Assembly (NCBI GenBank): GCA_016927315.1
Contig: JAFGMV010000015.1
Coordinates: forward strand, 37,824-101,823
Direction of reading: 5' to 3'
Source of the DNA: Anaerolineales bacterium
GTDB lineage: Bacteria > Chloroflexota > Anaerolineae > Anaerolineales > Villigracilaceae
DNA length: 64,000 nt
Shown piece after piece: positions 53,342 to 62,092 of this stretch. The notes beneath the pieces were generated by a model. It was given only the letters and a program-made list of their open reading frames with translations, was not told the DNA's origin and ran no database searches. Made by a program: the position numbers and the translations under genes. Position 1 is the stretch's first letter; each line of letters starts with the position of its first letter.

Positions 53342-54040
53342 ATGACCACACAACAAACTCAGGACTACCTGAAAGCCATTTATGAACTGGCCAGCGATCA
53401 CAAAACCGTCAGCACGACCGCACTGGCAGAACACCTGTTCCTTACGCCGGCCTCAGTGACCGGCATGTTAAAGCGCCTGGCTGTCCAAAAACCCGCCCTG
53501 GTCAGGTATAAAAAACACCAGGGGGTCCAATTGACCTCCCTGGGGGAGAAGATGGCTTTACAAATCCTGCGCCAACACCGGCTCCTGGAAACCTACCTGG
53601 TGGAAGCACTGGGATATTCATGGGATGAAGTTCACGAGGAAGCCTGCCGGCTTGAACACGCCATTTCGGAGCAATTTGAAAACCGCATCGATGCTGTGCT
53701 TGGGCGCCCGCAGCGCGACCCCCATGGCGACCCTATCCCGAGTTCAAACCTGGAGATCCCAATGGATCGATCCCGGCCGCTCTCGGAATTCCGTCCGCCG
53801 CAGAAGGCTGTTATTTGCCGTGTGAACGGCAAGGACCCCGCCTTGCTCCGCCGCCTGGATAAACTGGGAATGATCCCTGGCGCTTCCATCACAATTGTGG
53901 ATTATTCAGAACTGGACCAGGTATTATCAATCCGTATCGGCACTCGGGAACCAACCTGCAGCGTAGGAAGCACTATTAGCCGGCAGGTCTTGGCTGAAGA
54001 ATTATTGGAACCGCCGGCAGGTGACAGCCAGCCGTCCTGA
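53342..54040 (+). CDS. DtxR/MntR-family metal-dependent regulator
   Basis: 232 residues. The N-terminal winged helix reads LKAIYELASDHKTVSTTALA and LTPASVTGMLKRLAVQ. The metal-binding dimer domain includes GYSWDEVHEEACRLEHAISE with metal-ligand-type Glu/His/Cys. An SH3-like FeoA domain (about 155-225) follows: DKLGMIPGASITIVDYS. It is probably autoregulated through the upstream palindrome. It is followed after 34 bases by a ZIP transporter, so Mn, Fe or Zn uptake is the regulated process; which metal is not clear from the sequence. Confidence 0.93.
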   Translation: MTTQQTQDYLKAIYELASDHKTVSTTALAEHLFLTPASVTGMLKRLAVQKPALVRYKKHQGVQLTSLGEKMALQILRQHRLLETYLVEALGYSWDEVHEEACRLEHAISEQFENRIDAVLGRPQRDPHGDPIPSSNLEIPMDRSRPLSEFRPPQKAVICRVNGKDPALLRRLDKLGMIPGASITIVDYSELDQVLSIRIGTREPTCSVGSTISRQVLAEELLEPPAGDSQPS

Positions 54041-54074
54041 ATGAGCAGATTCCTTTTTGGAGGTACTAACAAAC

Positions 54075-54893
54075 ATGTACGCATGGTTCATCAATCTCAA
54101 CCCCGTAACACAAGCCCTGGTCGGCACCCTGTTCACCTGGTTCCTGACTGCACTGGGCGCGGCAATGGTGTTTTTCTTTAAAAATATTGAACGAAAAGTT
54201 CTTGATTCCATGCTCGGCTTTGCGGCGGGTGTGATGATCGCAGCCAGCTTCTGGTCGCTGCTGGCTCCCGCCATCGAGATGGCCAGTGAGACCGGCTCAC
54301 TGCCGCCCTGGATCCCGGCGGTGATTGGTTTCCTGCTGGGCGGCGTTTTCCTGTGGAGCATAGACCAGATACTCCCCCACCTGCACCTGGGATTCGAGAC
54401 CAGCAATGCCGAAGGGATCAAGACCACCTGGCAGCGAAGCATCCTGCTTGTCCTGGCGATCACCCTGCACAATTTCCCCGAGGGTCTGGCCGTTGGCGTT
54501 GCCTTCGGCGCAGTTGCAGCCGGGATCCCGGCCGCCTCCCTGGCGGGTGCGATCGCACTGGCGCTGGGGATTGGCATCCAGAACTTTCCCGAAGGCGCTG
54601 CTGTTTCCATCCCCCTGCGGCGTGAAGGCCTGACGCGTTTCAAAAGCTTCATGTATGGCCAGGCCTCCGGGATTGTCGAACCGATCGCCGGGGTGCTGGG
54701 CGCCGCGGCCGTACTGCTGATGCGCCCCATCCTACCCTATGCACTGGCATTTGCGGCCGGAGCTATGATCTATGTGGTGGTCGAGGAGCTGATCCCCGAG
54801 TCCCAGATGGATAAGCTCAGCACCCATTTCTCGACCGCGGGCGCCATGCTGGGTTTTGCAATCATGATGACCCTGGACGTAGCACTAGGATAA
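54075..54893 (+). CDS. ZIP-family divalent metal transporter
   Basis: 272 residues with about 8 transmembrane segments. ATG 54075 follows a GGAGGT site; an in-frame TTG at 54057 includes part of that site and is unlikely. The ZIP core helices carry [20 protein letters not shown] (TM4) and [20 protein letters not shown] (TM5), which contain the metal-binding His/Asn/Glu residues. It is in operon with the DtxR-family regulator, as expected for metal import under repressor control. It resembles ZupT/GufA proteins; the metal specificity is not determined. Confidence 0.93.
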   Translation: MYAWFINLNPVTQALVGTLFTWFLTALGAAMVFFFKNIERKVLDSMLGFAAGVMIAASFWSLLAPAIEMASETGSLPPWIPAVIGFLLGGVFLWSIDQILPHLHLGFETSNAEGIKTTWQRSILLVLAITLHNFPEGLAVGVAFGAVAAGIPAASLAGAIALALGIGIQNFPEGAAVSIPLRREGLTRFKSFMYGQASGIVEPIAGVLGAAAVLLMRPILPYALAFAAGAMIYVVVEELIPESQMDKLSTHFSTAGAMLGFAIMMTLDVALG

Positions 54894-54905
54894 ACCTTTT
54901 TACGG

Positions 54906-54932
54906 CAGCCGGCTGCCACAGGCAGCCGGCTG
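54906..54932. other. GC-rich hairpin after the ZIP gene
   Basis: Perfect 12-bp stem CAGCCGGCTGCC / GGCAGCCGGCTG with ACA loop. No T-run follows on the plus strand. It separates the ZIP gene from the convergent minus-strand genes. Confidence 0.7.
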
Positions 54933-55070
54933 TATCTAAATCTCTGCGCCGCGTCAGCAGCCGTTTGCCCCAAGGCAAGATCAACCTTGCACGACAGCCG
55001 CCATAGACCCGCCTGCCATCACCCATCATCAATCAACAATGATCAATTTCAACCCCCTCATCCCGGGTCC

Positions 55071-55298
55071 TTAATCCCGATTTGCTCGTTTTACCACCCA
55101 ATCCAGGATCACCAGGAAAACCGAGAGCAACAAAATTGGTGATAACCCGACCAGCATGCACAACAAACCTGTCACCGCCGCACCCGGACCATAGAACAGC
55201 AGGATCAGGCCGTCCCCTACCACGAACAGGAGCAGCAGCCCGCCCGCGATCAGGCGAACATGGGTCTGCCGGGCATATTTACGCATATCTTGTGTCAT
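55071..55298 (-). CDS. Small two-helix membrane protein of unknown function
   Basis: 75 residues. Two hydrophobic segments are visible (LIAGGLLLLFVVGDGLILLF and LLCMLVGLSPILLLSVFLVI), joined by a Gly-rich turn, with charged ends. Its ATG overlaps the stop of the patatin gene by 4 bases, so it is probably co-translated. No domain recognised. It may anchor or regulate the patatin-like enzyme, but that is inference from position only. Confidence 0.65.
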   Translation of the reverse strand: MTQDMRKYARQTHVRLIAGGLLLLFVVGDGLILLFYGPGAAVTGLLCMLVGLSPILLLSVFLVILDWVVKRANRD

Positions 55299-56170
55299 GA
55301 TTTCCTCGGGAATATTCTTCGGCGGATTTGGTTGAACGGTAAGACAGACTTCCGGATAACAGGCAGCGCCTCTTCAGCCGCGGCCTCTCCCAACCTGGCC
55401 ACCTCTTTGACATCCACCCGCTGCAGCAAACCGATCCCATCCACCTTCGGACGGATCAGCACATCAGGCTTATCAAGTTCCAGGCGCAGGTCGGTCAACA
55501 CACGCGAAACCATATCCGCCGATTGGAGGAAATCATCCAGTACCCTGGTCACGTTCAGGCGTGCGATCTGCCTGGCAATTGAATCGGTCAGTTCGGGAAC
55601 TGTCGATTGCATTTCCATCACCGATCCGATTTTGGCGCTCAGCGCCACCGCCACCACCGGCAGGGAAGGCGCCAAACTCCGGACAACGGAAACCGGTACG
55701 GGGTTGATTGCGCCGCCATCGACCAGATCCAGGTCGCCGATCTTGCACACCGGGAAGACTCCCGGCACCGCAGTCGAGGCGATCACCGCCTGCTTCACCA
55801 GGCCGCGGTTAAGCACAATTTCCCGGCCGCCTTTGATGTCCGTTGCAACGACTGCACACGGAATGCGCAGTTTTTCGAAAGTGCGCGTGCCGATCACATC
55901 ATCCAATAAGCGGTCAAGGCCGGCAGTACCCAGGATCGCCAAACCCTCGGTGGGCAGGCGGGCATACAGCCTGGATTGATCTACCCGCTCGAAAATAGCT
56001 TCGATATCATCCGGTGAATAACCGGCGGCATACATCGTCCCTACGATCGCACCAAAACTGGTCCCGGCGACCGCCCGGACCTTAAAGCCATTTCTTTCCA
56101 GCACCCGCAGCACCCCGATATGGGAATTGCCGCGCGCACCTCCCCCGCCTAATGCCACTGAAATCTCCAT
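55295..56170 (-). CDS. Patatin-like phospholipase
   Basis: Predicted cytoplasmic acyl hydrolase, 291 residues. Oxyanion loop LGGGGARGNSHIGVLRVLE, nucleophile elbow AVAGTSFGAIVG (Ser38) and dyad Asp in DLDLVDGGAINPVPV are all present. I chose ATG 56170 because GAGAGGTG precedes it by 5 bases; the in-frame ATG 56191 has none. The domain is like RssA/YjjU proteins; the substrate is unknown. It is coupled to a small membrane protein. Confidence 0.92.
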   Translation of the reverse strand: MEISVALGGGGARGNSHIGVLRVLERNGFKVRAVAGTSFGAIVGTMYAAGYSPDDIEAIFERVDQSRLYARLPTEGLAILGTAGLDRLLDDVIGTRTFEKLRIPCAVVATDIKGGREIVLNRGLVKQAVIASTAVPGVFPVCKIGDLDLVDGGAINPVPVSVVRSLAPSLPVVAVALSAKIGSVMEMQSTVPELTDSIARQIARLNVTRVLDDFLQSADMVSRVLTDLRLELDKPDVLIRPKVDGIGLLQRVDVKEVARLGEAAAEEALPVIRKSVLPFNQIRRRIFPRKS

Positions 56171-56592
56171 CGAAACACCTCTCTTGTTCACACTGCCTCT
56201 TCAAGAAAACCGTGTCACTGCGGACCGAAAGACATGATTTGGTCAGGTTAACCTGAATGACCATCGTCTTGTGGATACAGTGCACGATAAACCTGGAAAA
56301 CCAACCAAAGCGTTACTCTTTTCCTTTACCAGATCGTGCGGGCTTAAGCCCCGACCGGTTCAGGCAGGCCCTCCAGGCATAACCGGCGCCGGCTTGATCC
56401 GGCCTTTCCGGTCCGCGCCCAGACTCTCACCCGCCGAAAATAATTTCAACAACATATCCGTGCACCCTATTGAATAAGCCTATTATACCTGCCGACAGAC
56501 TCGCGGTAAAATTGAACAGGGATGCCGGAGAGTCAATATGTGCCCGCATCACAGATACCTGTTTACCAGTAACCACACAAAAGGAGACTGCC
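56171..56592. other. Intergenic region before the PII-like gene
   Basis: About 420 bases between divergent genes. It is GC-rich near 56330-56440, with the imperfect palindrome ACCGGCGCCGG and repeated CCGG motifs. AT-rich sequence near 56440-56515 may hold the PII-gene promoter (a TAAAAT at about 56510). An in-frame TTG start at 56470 would extend the PII gene, but it is not needed. No other gene recognised. Confidence 0.5.
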
Positions 56593-56964
56593 ATGTTCGC
56601 TGTCATGCTTGTATTGGATGATCCTGAACGCCTGGATGAAGTGCTTGATGCCTGGGAAAAAGCCGGTTTGCGCGGGGCGACGATCATTGACAGTACTGGC
56701 TGGCAGCGGCGCCGTATCCGGCGCGGCTTACTGGGTGCGCGTTTCAATTTCGCTGCCCTGGAAGCCAGCGGGCGGATTGAGCATCACAACACCCTGTTTG
56801 TGATCGTCAGGGACCGGGATATGGTCCAGGAGACCATCACTGCAACCGAAAGCATCGTTGGCGACCTGGATGGCCCCAATACCGGGATCATCGCCGCCTG
56901 GCCGCTTGATATCGTCAAAGGCCTGCCGCCCTTGAACGGACAGGAAGGAAAAGAGACAAACTGA
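56593..56964 (+). CDS. PII-superfamily-like small regulatory protein
   Basis: 123 residues from ATG 56593 behind AAGGAG; the longer in-frame start at 56470 adds an unrelated tail. The ferredoxin-like pattern is clear: FAVMLVLDDPERLDEVLDAW, GATIIDSTGWQRRRI, then NTLFVIVRDRDMVQETI and NTGIIAAWPLDIVKGL, as in PII-like proteins that control membrane transporters. It overlaps the CaCA exchanger gene by one base (TGATG), strongly suggesting it regulates that protein. The ligand is unknown; the classical PII T-loop Tyr is not seen. Confidence 0.7.
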   Translation: MFAVMLVLDDPERLDEVLDAWEKAGLRGATIIDSTGWQRRRIRRGLLGARFNFAALEASGRIEHHNTLFVIVRDRDMVQETITATESIVGDLDGPNTGIIAAWPLDIVKGLPPLNGQEGKETN

Positions 56965-57950
56965 TGGTCTGGATCGAATTCATCCTTGCTTCCACGATCC
57001 TGGTGGTAACCGCCATGCAGCTGGCAAAATACTCTGATGTGATTGCCATCCGCACCAGGTTGGGCGGCATGTTCGTCGGGACTCTGCTGCTGGCCGGCGC
57101 AACGTCACTGCCGGAATTCCTCACCATGATCAACTCCCTCAGCCAGGATGTGCCCAACCTGGCCGCCGGGAACATGTTTGGTTCCAATATGTTCAATATG
57201 TTCATGTTAGCCCTGCTCGACCTGACCAACCAGAACAAACGCATCCTGCGCCAGGTCGCTATGAAACATGCCCTGACAGCCGGCCTGGCAATCCTGCTGA
57301 TCGGTATGGCGGTCTTTTTCATCCAGCTGGACGCCAACTGGAAACTGGGCTGGCTGGGAGTGGACAGCCTCCTGATCATTGCTGTCTACCTGGGAGGCGT
57401 CCGCCTCCTGCAGGGAAATACAGCGCCTCCCGTGATCGAAGAGGAACACCTGGACCCGAAACTTCCATCGCTGCGCAAAGCCCTGCTGGGGTTTGGGTTC
57501 GCCACACTGATCCTGGTCATCGTTGCCCCTACCCTGGTAGCGACCAGCGCACAGATCGCCGAAATTACCGGTATGGGTACCGGTTTCATCGGTATCCTGC
57601 TGGTCGGTATGATCACCTCCCTGCCCGAACTGGTGACAACCACCTCGGCAGTGCGAATGGGCGCCTACGACCTGGCAGTTGGCAACCTGTTTGGGTCCAA
57701 TATCTTCAATATGTTTGCGCTGGGCCTCACAGATATCTTCATGACTTCCGGACGTTTCCTGGGCGCCATCGATCCCGTATTCGCCATGGTGGGCATGCTC
57801 AGCCTGCTGCTGACAGCCCTGGGATTGATCGGCAACCTGGCGCGCCTGGAACGCCGGATCGCAAACATCATCGAGATCGATGCCCTGCTCCTGATCATCG
57901 TCTACATCGGTGGTCTCTGGCTGTTGTACAGCCGCGGGGTCGGTGTGTGA
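56964..57950 (+). CDS. CaCA-family sodium/calcium-type exchanger
   Basis: 328 residues, about 10 transmembrane segments. The two inverted alpha repeats are visible: GATSLPEFLTMINSLSQ with NMFGSNMFNMFMLALLD, and GMITSLPELVTTTSAVRMGA with NLFGSNIFNMFALGLTD. Both carry the acidic residues that bind the cation. Exchanges Ca2+ or a related cation for Na+ or H+. It is translationally coupled to the PII-like gene upstream. The following gene is unrelated. Confidence 0.92.
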   Translation: MVWIEFILASTILVVTAMQLAKYSDVIAIRTRLGGMFVGTLLLAGATSLPEFLTMINSLSQDVPNLAAGNMFGSNMFNMFMLALLDLTNQNKRILRQVAMKHALTAGLAILLIGMAVFFIQLDANWKLGWLGVDSLLIIAVYLGGVRLLQGNTAPPVIEEEHLDPKLPSLRKALLGFGFATLILVIVAPTLVATSAQIAEITGMGTGFIGILLVGMITSLPELVTTTSAVRMGAYDLAVGNLFGSNIFNMFALGLTDIFMTSGRFLGAIDPVFAMVGMLSLLLTALGLIGNLARLERRIANIIEIDALLLIIVYIGGLWLLYSRGVGV

Positions 57951-57998
57951 CCAGCCTTCCGGCCAGGCAGTGAACCTGACCTTTCTTGGAGAATCCGA

Positions 57999-59606
57999 AT
58001 GAGCAATACCTACCATAACCCGATCATCCCTGGTTTCTATCCCGATCCGTCTATCTGCCGGGTAGAAGAAGAATACTACCTGGTCACATCGACCTTTGAA
58101 TTCTTTCCCGGCTTGCCGGTCTTCCACAGCCGGGACCTGGTCCACTGGCGGCAGATCGGTCATGTGTTGGATCGTCCTTCGCAGTTGAACCTGGACGGCC
58201 TGGCTCCCTCCCGCGGCCTGTATGCCCCTACCATTCGTTACCACAACGGCGCCTTCTATGTCATCAATACCCTGGTCAAGAACAAGGACACCCAAGACCT
58301 GGGCCACGGTGAATACAGCTGCCTTAATTTCATCGTTACCGCCGCAGACCCCTGCGGCCCCTGGTCGGAACCCTACTGGCTGGAAGATGCCCCCGGGATC
58401 GATCCATCCCTGTTCTTTGACGAAGACGGCCGCGCCTGGTATACCGGCAACCGCATCCCGGAAGGCGGGGAATCCTTCCGAGGACATCGCGAGATCTGGC
58501 TGCAGGAACTCGATCTGGAACGCATGCAGTTGAAAGGCAAGCGGTACGGCCTCTGGGACGGCGCTGTAAAAGGCGGCGTACATGCCGAAGCTCCCCACCT
58601 CTACAAGGTCAATGGTCTGTATTACCTGTTGATCGCCGAAGGCGGGACCGGTCACAACCACGCGGTCACCATCGCCCGCAGTAAGAAGATCACCGGTCCG
58701 TACGAGTCCAATCCCCGCAACCCGATCCTGACCCACCGGCACCTCGGCCAGGACTATCCAATCGTCGGTACCGGTCATTCCGACCTGGTCGAAACCCACC
58801 AGGGCGAATGGTGGCTGGTCCTATTGGCCATGCGGCCTTACGGCGGTTATGCCTACAACCTGGGCCGCGAAACTTTCCTGGCGCCGGTCCGCTGGGAGGA
58901 GGGCTGGCCGGTCGTAAGCCCGGGGATCGGGCGGGTCGAATTCGAACACCCCGCCCCGGCGCTGTCCGCACACCCCTGGCCGGCCAGGCCGGCCTGCGAT
59001 CATTTTGAAGCCGATACGCTGGACTTTTGCTGGAACTTCCTGCGCACCCCGCGTGAAGAGTTCTGGAGCCTGACCGACCGTCCCAGACACCTGCGCCTGA
59101 AGCTGCGCCCTGAAACGCTCAACGAATGGGCCAACCCCAGCCTGGTCTGCCGCCGGCAGCAGCATATGGACTTTTCTGCCCAGGCCGCCATGGACTTCAC
59201 ACCTTCCGGACCCAACGAGACTGCCGGGCTGGCAGTCTTCCAGAACGACAGCTTCCACTACCGCCTGGTGGTCGCCGGGAAAGGCCCAGGGCAAGCAGAA
59301 ATCTGCCTGTTCAAACGCGCCTGCGGGAAAGACGAACTCGCTGCCCGGCAGCCAATCCGGCCCGGGACGGTCTACCTGAAGATCGAAGCGCGCGGGCAGG
59401 AGTACAGTTTTTACGCCTCCGACACTCCCGGGCAATGGCAGCCCATTTTCGAAGGCGCAGACGGGCGCATCCTGAACACGGAGATTGCCGGCGGGTTCAT
59501 TGGGGCCTATCTCGGCCTGTATGCCAGCAGCAACGGGGAACCCAGCCAGAGTACAGCCGATTTCGACTGGTTCGAGTATCGCAGTCTGGATTTTAAGCAA
59601 TCGTAA
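57999..59606 (+). CDS. GH43 family glycosidase (xylosidase/arabinofuranosidase type)
   Basis: 535 residues, no signal peptide, so cytoplasmic. The five-bladed propeller starts NPIIPGFYPDPSICRVEEEY with the catalytic-base Asp16; GIDPSLFFDEDGRAWY has the pKa-modulator Asp, and VHAEAPHLYKVNGLYYLL has the acid Glu. A C-terminal beta-sandwich (about 330-535: HFEADTLDFCWNFLRTPR) is the usual extra domain. It probably trims xylo-oligosaccharides; beta-xylosidase and alpha-arabinofuranosidase cannot be told apart here. The xyl genes are 5-15 kb upstream. It has a GGAG site. Confidence 0.92.
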   Translation: MSNTYHNPIIPGFYPDPSICRVEEEYYLVTSTFEFFPGLPVFHSRDLVHWRQIGHVLDRPSQLNLDGLAPSRGLYAPTIRYHNGAFYVINTLVKNKDTQDLGHGEYSCLNFIVTAADPCGPWSEPYWLEDAPGIDPSLFFDEDGRAWYTGNRIPEGGESFRGHREIWLQELDLERMQLKGKRYGLWDGAVKGGVHAEAPHLYKVNGLYYLLIAEGGTGHNHAVTIARSKKITGPYESNPRNPILTHRHLGQDYPIVGTGHSDLVETHQGEWWLVLLAMRPYGGYAYNLGRETFLAPVRWEEGWPVVSPGIGRVEFEHPAPALSAHPWPARPACDHFEADTLDFCWNFLRTPREEFWSLTDRPRHLRLKLRPETLNEWANPSLVCRRQQHMDFSAQAAMDFTPSGPNETAGLAVFQNDSFHYRLVVAGKGPGQAEICLFKRACGKDELAARQPIRPGTVYLKIEARGQEYSFYASDTPGQWQPIFEGADGRILNTEIAGGFIGAYLGLYASSNGEPSQSTADFDWFEYRSLDFKQS

Positions 59607-59689
59607 AATCTGATTCTCTACCGCACAAATCCGCAAATCCTGTCATTGCGGGCATTTTTTGCGAAGCAAGCCCCTGTTTTTTATGCAAA

Positions 59690-59782
59690 TTACAGAGAGC
59701 TGTGAAAATATCTGAACTGAAATTCTGGTTTTTGAAGGTGCTTGATTGGATCCAAGTGTAGAAATTTATGCAAGCTGCAGTA
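59690..59782 (+). repeat. 93-bp dispersed repeat, copy B
   Basis: 84 of 93 positions match 24123-24215, no gaps. Here it sits inside the TGTCATTGCG element. Read in frame, KISELKFWFLKVL then stop is open in both copies, so a remnant coding origin is possible. Confidence 0.92.
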
Positions 59783-59834
59783 GATCGATACCGACCAGGA
59801 GATCGCTTCGAGTGAAAGAACACTGCGCTCGCAA

Positions 59835-59977
59835 GGGTGCACTAAAATGTTGGAGATTTTATTTCAGTGCTGGCATCCTCAGCGCAGCATCCTGAAGGTT
59901 GATCTGCCCGTTAGAGGGTTGATAGAAACCCTTCGGGACGTTCAGATCTTGTGATTCTACAGATTTTTAGTGCACCC
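59835..59977. mobile_element. 143-bp MITE-like element with 13-bp inverted ends
   Basis: Termini GGGTGCACTAAAA (59835-59847) and TTTTAGTGCACCC (59965-59977) are perfect inverted repeats. Exact 9-bp direct repeats CGCTCGCAA flank it (59826-59834 and 59978-59986), the mark of a recent transposition. It is far too short for a transposase; it must move by an enzyme supplied in trans. Confidence 0.9.
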
Positions 59978-60077
59978 CGCTCGCAATGACAGCTGTCTGG
60001 TATAGAAATATCTGATAAAATGCCTGATTGGTCGATCCACGACCTTCTGTCAGCATTCTCTATCCAAGGAATTCAGT

Positions 60078-60536
60078 ATGAATATCATCCCTGCGCAGAA
60101 ACGCATCGCCCTGGTCGCACATGACGGGCGCAAAGACAACTTACTGGAATGGGTCAATTTCAACCGGGACACTCTCAGCGGCCACTTCCTGTTGGGCACC
60201 GGCACAACCGGTGCGATCGTCGCCGAACAGACCGGGCTGCCCGTTCACCGTTACAAGAGCGGGCCGCTGGGAGGCGACCAGCAGATCGGCGCCAAGATCT
60301 CAGAAGGCGCTATCGACATCCTGATTTTCTTTTGGGACCCGCTGGAATCGCAGCCGCACGATCCGGATGTCAAGGCCCTGCTGCGGCTGGCTGTGCTGTA
60401 TAATATCCCGACCGCCTGCAACCGGGCGACTGCCGACTTCCTGATCTCTTCCGAGCTGATGTCCAAGGATTACCAGCGCAAACTGGTAGATCTCGAGAGT
60501 TACCTGCCGGAGGTACGTAAAGACGATTTGGGCTGA
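60078..60536 (+). CDS. mgsA: Methylglyoxal synthase
   Basis: Converts dihydroxyacetone phosphate to methylglyoxal, a phosphate-releasing bypass of lower glycolysis; cytoplasmic, 152 residues. Motifs: IALVAHDGRKDNLLEWV, LLGTGTTGAIVAEQTGL, and SGPLGGDQQIGAKI with catalytic Asp, then DILIFFWDPLESQPHDPD. AAGGAATTC precedes ATG 60078. It lies after the nested mobile elements and is probably monocistronic. Its role here could be to relieve sugar-phosphate stress from fast pentose use (inference). Confidence 0.96.
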   Translation: MNIIPAQKRIALVAHDGRKDNLLEWVNFNRDTLSGHFLLGTGTTGAIVAEQTGLPVHRYKSGPLGGDQQIGAKISEGAIDILIFFWDPLESQPHDPDVKALLRLAVLYNIPTACNRATADFLISSELMSKDYQRKLVDLESYLPEVRKDDLG

Positions 60537-60686
60537 GCACCAGGATCCCCCGGGATATATCACCCCCTCAAGGAGGGTTTCCGGGTCCTTATCGAAAGTA
60601 AGTTGAGGCCGGTCAATTTCCTGCCCTGTTTTACGGATACCAGATTACAAAACCCTGATCACTGATTCCTGTTCACAAATTTCTAT

Positions 60687-61955
60687 ATGCACATTACTTC
60701 CCTGTTCTCTACTTCCACCCCGGTTCCACGCGCATACCGGTCCAATTTTTTGAACCTTTACCTGGATATCGGCTGGTTCGGGCTGTTGAGCGGCAGCTCA
60801 ATGGCCTTTCTGGCCGTCTACGCCACCCGGCTGGGGGCCAGCGGTCTCCAGGTCGGGCTGCTGAGCGCCATGCCGGCCGTCGTCAACCTGGCCCTGGCCT
60901 TGCCGGCCGGGCAATGGCTGGCAGGCCGGCAGACCCACAAGGCTGTCTTCTGGTCTTCAGTCCTCTTCCGGCTTGGGTACCTGTTCTGGATCCCACTGCC
61001 CTGGTTCTTCGGCGGCCAGGGGCAGATCCAGGCCTTTATCATCCTTGGCCTGCTGCAGGCCATCCCCGGCACCGGGCTGGTCGTCGGGTTCAATGCCGTC
61101 TTTGCCGAAGCCGTACCAGCCAGGTGGCGTGCGTATGTCGCCGGCGGGCGCAACATGGTCTTCTCGATCACCTACATCTTGACCTCCCTGGCCTGCGGCT
61201 GGCTCCTGGACAACCTCGCCTTCCCGGCCGGGTACCAGGTCGTGTTTGCCATCGGGTTTGTGGGTGCGGCCATGAGTTCCTACCATCTCTACCGCCTCCG
61301 CCCGCTGGAAGACCGGGACCCGAGCCGCCCAGAGCCGGAACCCGCTGCCAAACCCGGGCGGCTGTGGCAGCGTCTGACCGGCCGCAGCTGGGGCAGCATC
61401 CTGCGCATGGACATCTGGCAGACGCCTTTCCGCAGTACGCTGCTGGTGCTGCTGGCCTACCACCTGGCGCAATACCTGGCGATACCGATCTTCCCGCTGT
61501 ACATGGTGCGTACGCTCAGACTGGGCGACCAGCAGATCGGCGCCGGGACAGCCATCTTCTACCTGGCGGTCCTGATCGGATCCAGCCAGCTGAATCGCCT
61601 CAGCCGCAGGTACGGGCACCAAAGGATCACTGCCATTGGGGCGGTAGGGTTATGTCTCTACCCGCTGCTGCTGGCACTCTCCCGGGGGTTCGGGCTGTTT
61701 GTGATCGCCAATATCATCGGCGGGTTGAACTGGTCCATGTTGGGCGGCGCCCTGCCCAATTACCTGCTCGAAAAGGTGCCCGAGGACGACCGGACTCCCC
61801 ACCTGGCCTGGTACAACATCATCCTCAACACTGCCATCCTGACCGGTTCCCTGGTTGGCCCGCTGATCGCCGACCTGGCCGGGTTGGGCGCCGCGCTGCT
61901 GCTGTTTGCCATGCTGAGAGCGCTCTCCGGGCTGCTGATCGCGCGCTGGGGTTAA
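60687..61955 (+). CDS. Major facilitator superfamily transporter
   Basis: 422 residues, about 12 transmembrane helices with a central cytoplasmic loop (about 210-245, rich in Arg/Glu/Pro: SRPEPEPAAKPGRLWQRLTG). The N-terminal half shows LDIGWFGLLSGSSMAFLAVY and GLLSAMPAVVNLALALPAG. No ribosome-binding site is obvious before ATG 60687. The substrate cannot be inferred. Very GC-rich, so long reading frames occur in other frames over it. Confidence 0.88.
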   Translation: MHITSLFSTSTPVPRAYRSNFLNLYLDIGWFGLLSGSSMAFLAVYATRLGASGLQVGLLSAMPAVVNLALALPAGQWLAGRQTHKAVFWSSVLFRLGYLFWIPLPWFFGGQGQIQAFIILGLLQAIPGTGLVVGFNAVFAEAVPARWRAYVAGGRNMVFSITYILTSLACGWLLDNLAFPAGYQVVFAIGFVGAAMSSYHLYRLRPLEDRDPSRPEPEPAAKPGRLWQRLTGRSWGSILRMDIWQTPFRSTLLVLLAYHLAQYLAIPIFPLYMVRTLRLGDQQIGAGTAIFYLAVLIGSSQLNRLSRRYGHQRITAIGAVGLCLYPLLLALSRGFGLFVIANIIGGLNWSMLGGALPNYLLEKVPEDDRTPHLAWYNIILNTAILTGSLVGPLIADLAGLGAALLLFAMLRALSGLLIARWG

Positions 61956-62077
61956 CCACCGGCAAAGCATCCTCGGAGCAGCGTCCCGAAGGCGCCCGGC
62001 CCGGTAGTGGGTCCGGTCATTCTACGGGTTCTTAGGGCTCTGTTTCATGCCAACCCATTTTGATATCCTGCCAGTCG

Positions 62078-62086
62078 TGATACAAT
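62078..62086 (+). promoter_or_regulatory. Extended -10 of smpB (predicted leaderless)
   Basis: TGATACAAT (extended -10, TACAAT at 62081-62086) ends 6 bases before the GTG start at 62093. A TTGATA lies at 62060-62065 with a short 15-base spacer. No ribosome-binding site fits before the GTG. Confidence 0.55.
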
Positions 62087-62092
62087 CGCATC

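Larger units (their letters stand above)
59641..59991. mobile_element. MITE-like element with TGTCATTGCG ends, interrupted
   Basis: Ends TGTCATTGCG (59641-59650) and CGCAATGACA (59982-59991) are perfect inverted repeats, and similar ends extend inward (GGGCATTTTTTGCGAAGCAA against GAGATCGCTTCGAGTG). It contains 93-bp copy B and no gene. Removing the inner insertion leaves a unit of about 199 bases. The TCATTGCGAGC-type end resembles an intergenic repeat seen in many Chloroflexota and other genomes (recalled, not searched). Confidence 0.75.

Noticed and set aside
57207..58799. 530-codon open frame on the minus strand across the CaCA and GH43 genes
   Set aside because: It overlaps two well-supported plus-strand genes, has an odd composition (Asp, Gln and His rich) and no recognisable domain. 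Long antisense frames are expected in GC-rich DNA.
60914..62035. 373-codon open frame overlapping the MFS gene in another frame
   Set aside because: Pro/Arg/Gly/His-rich translation without domains; the MFS frame has clear transmembrane structure.
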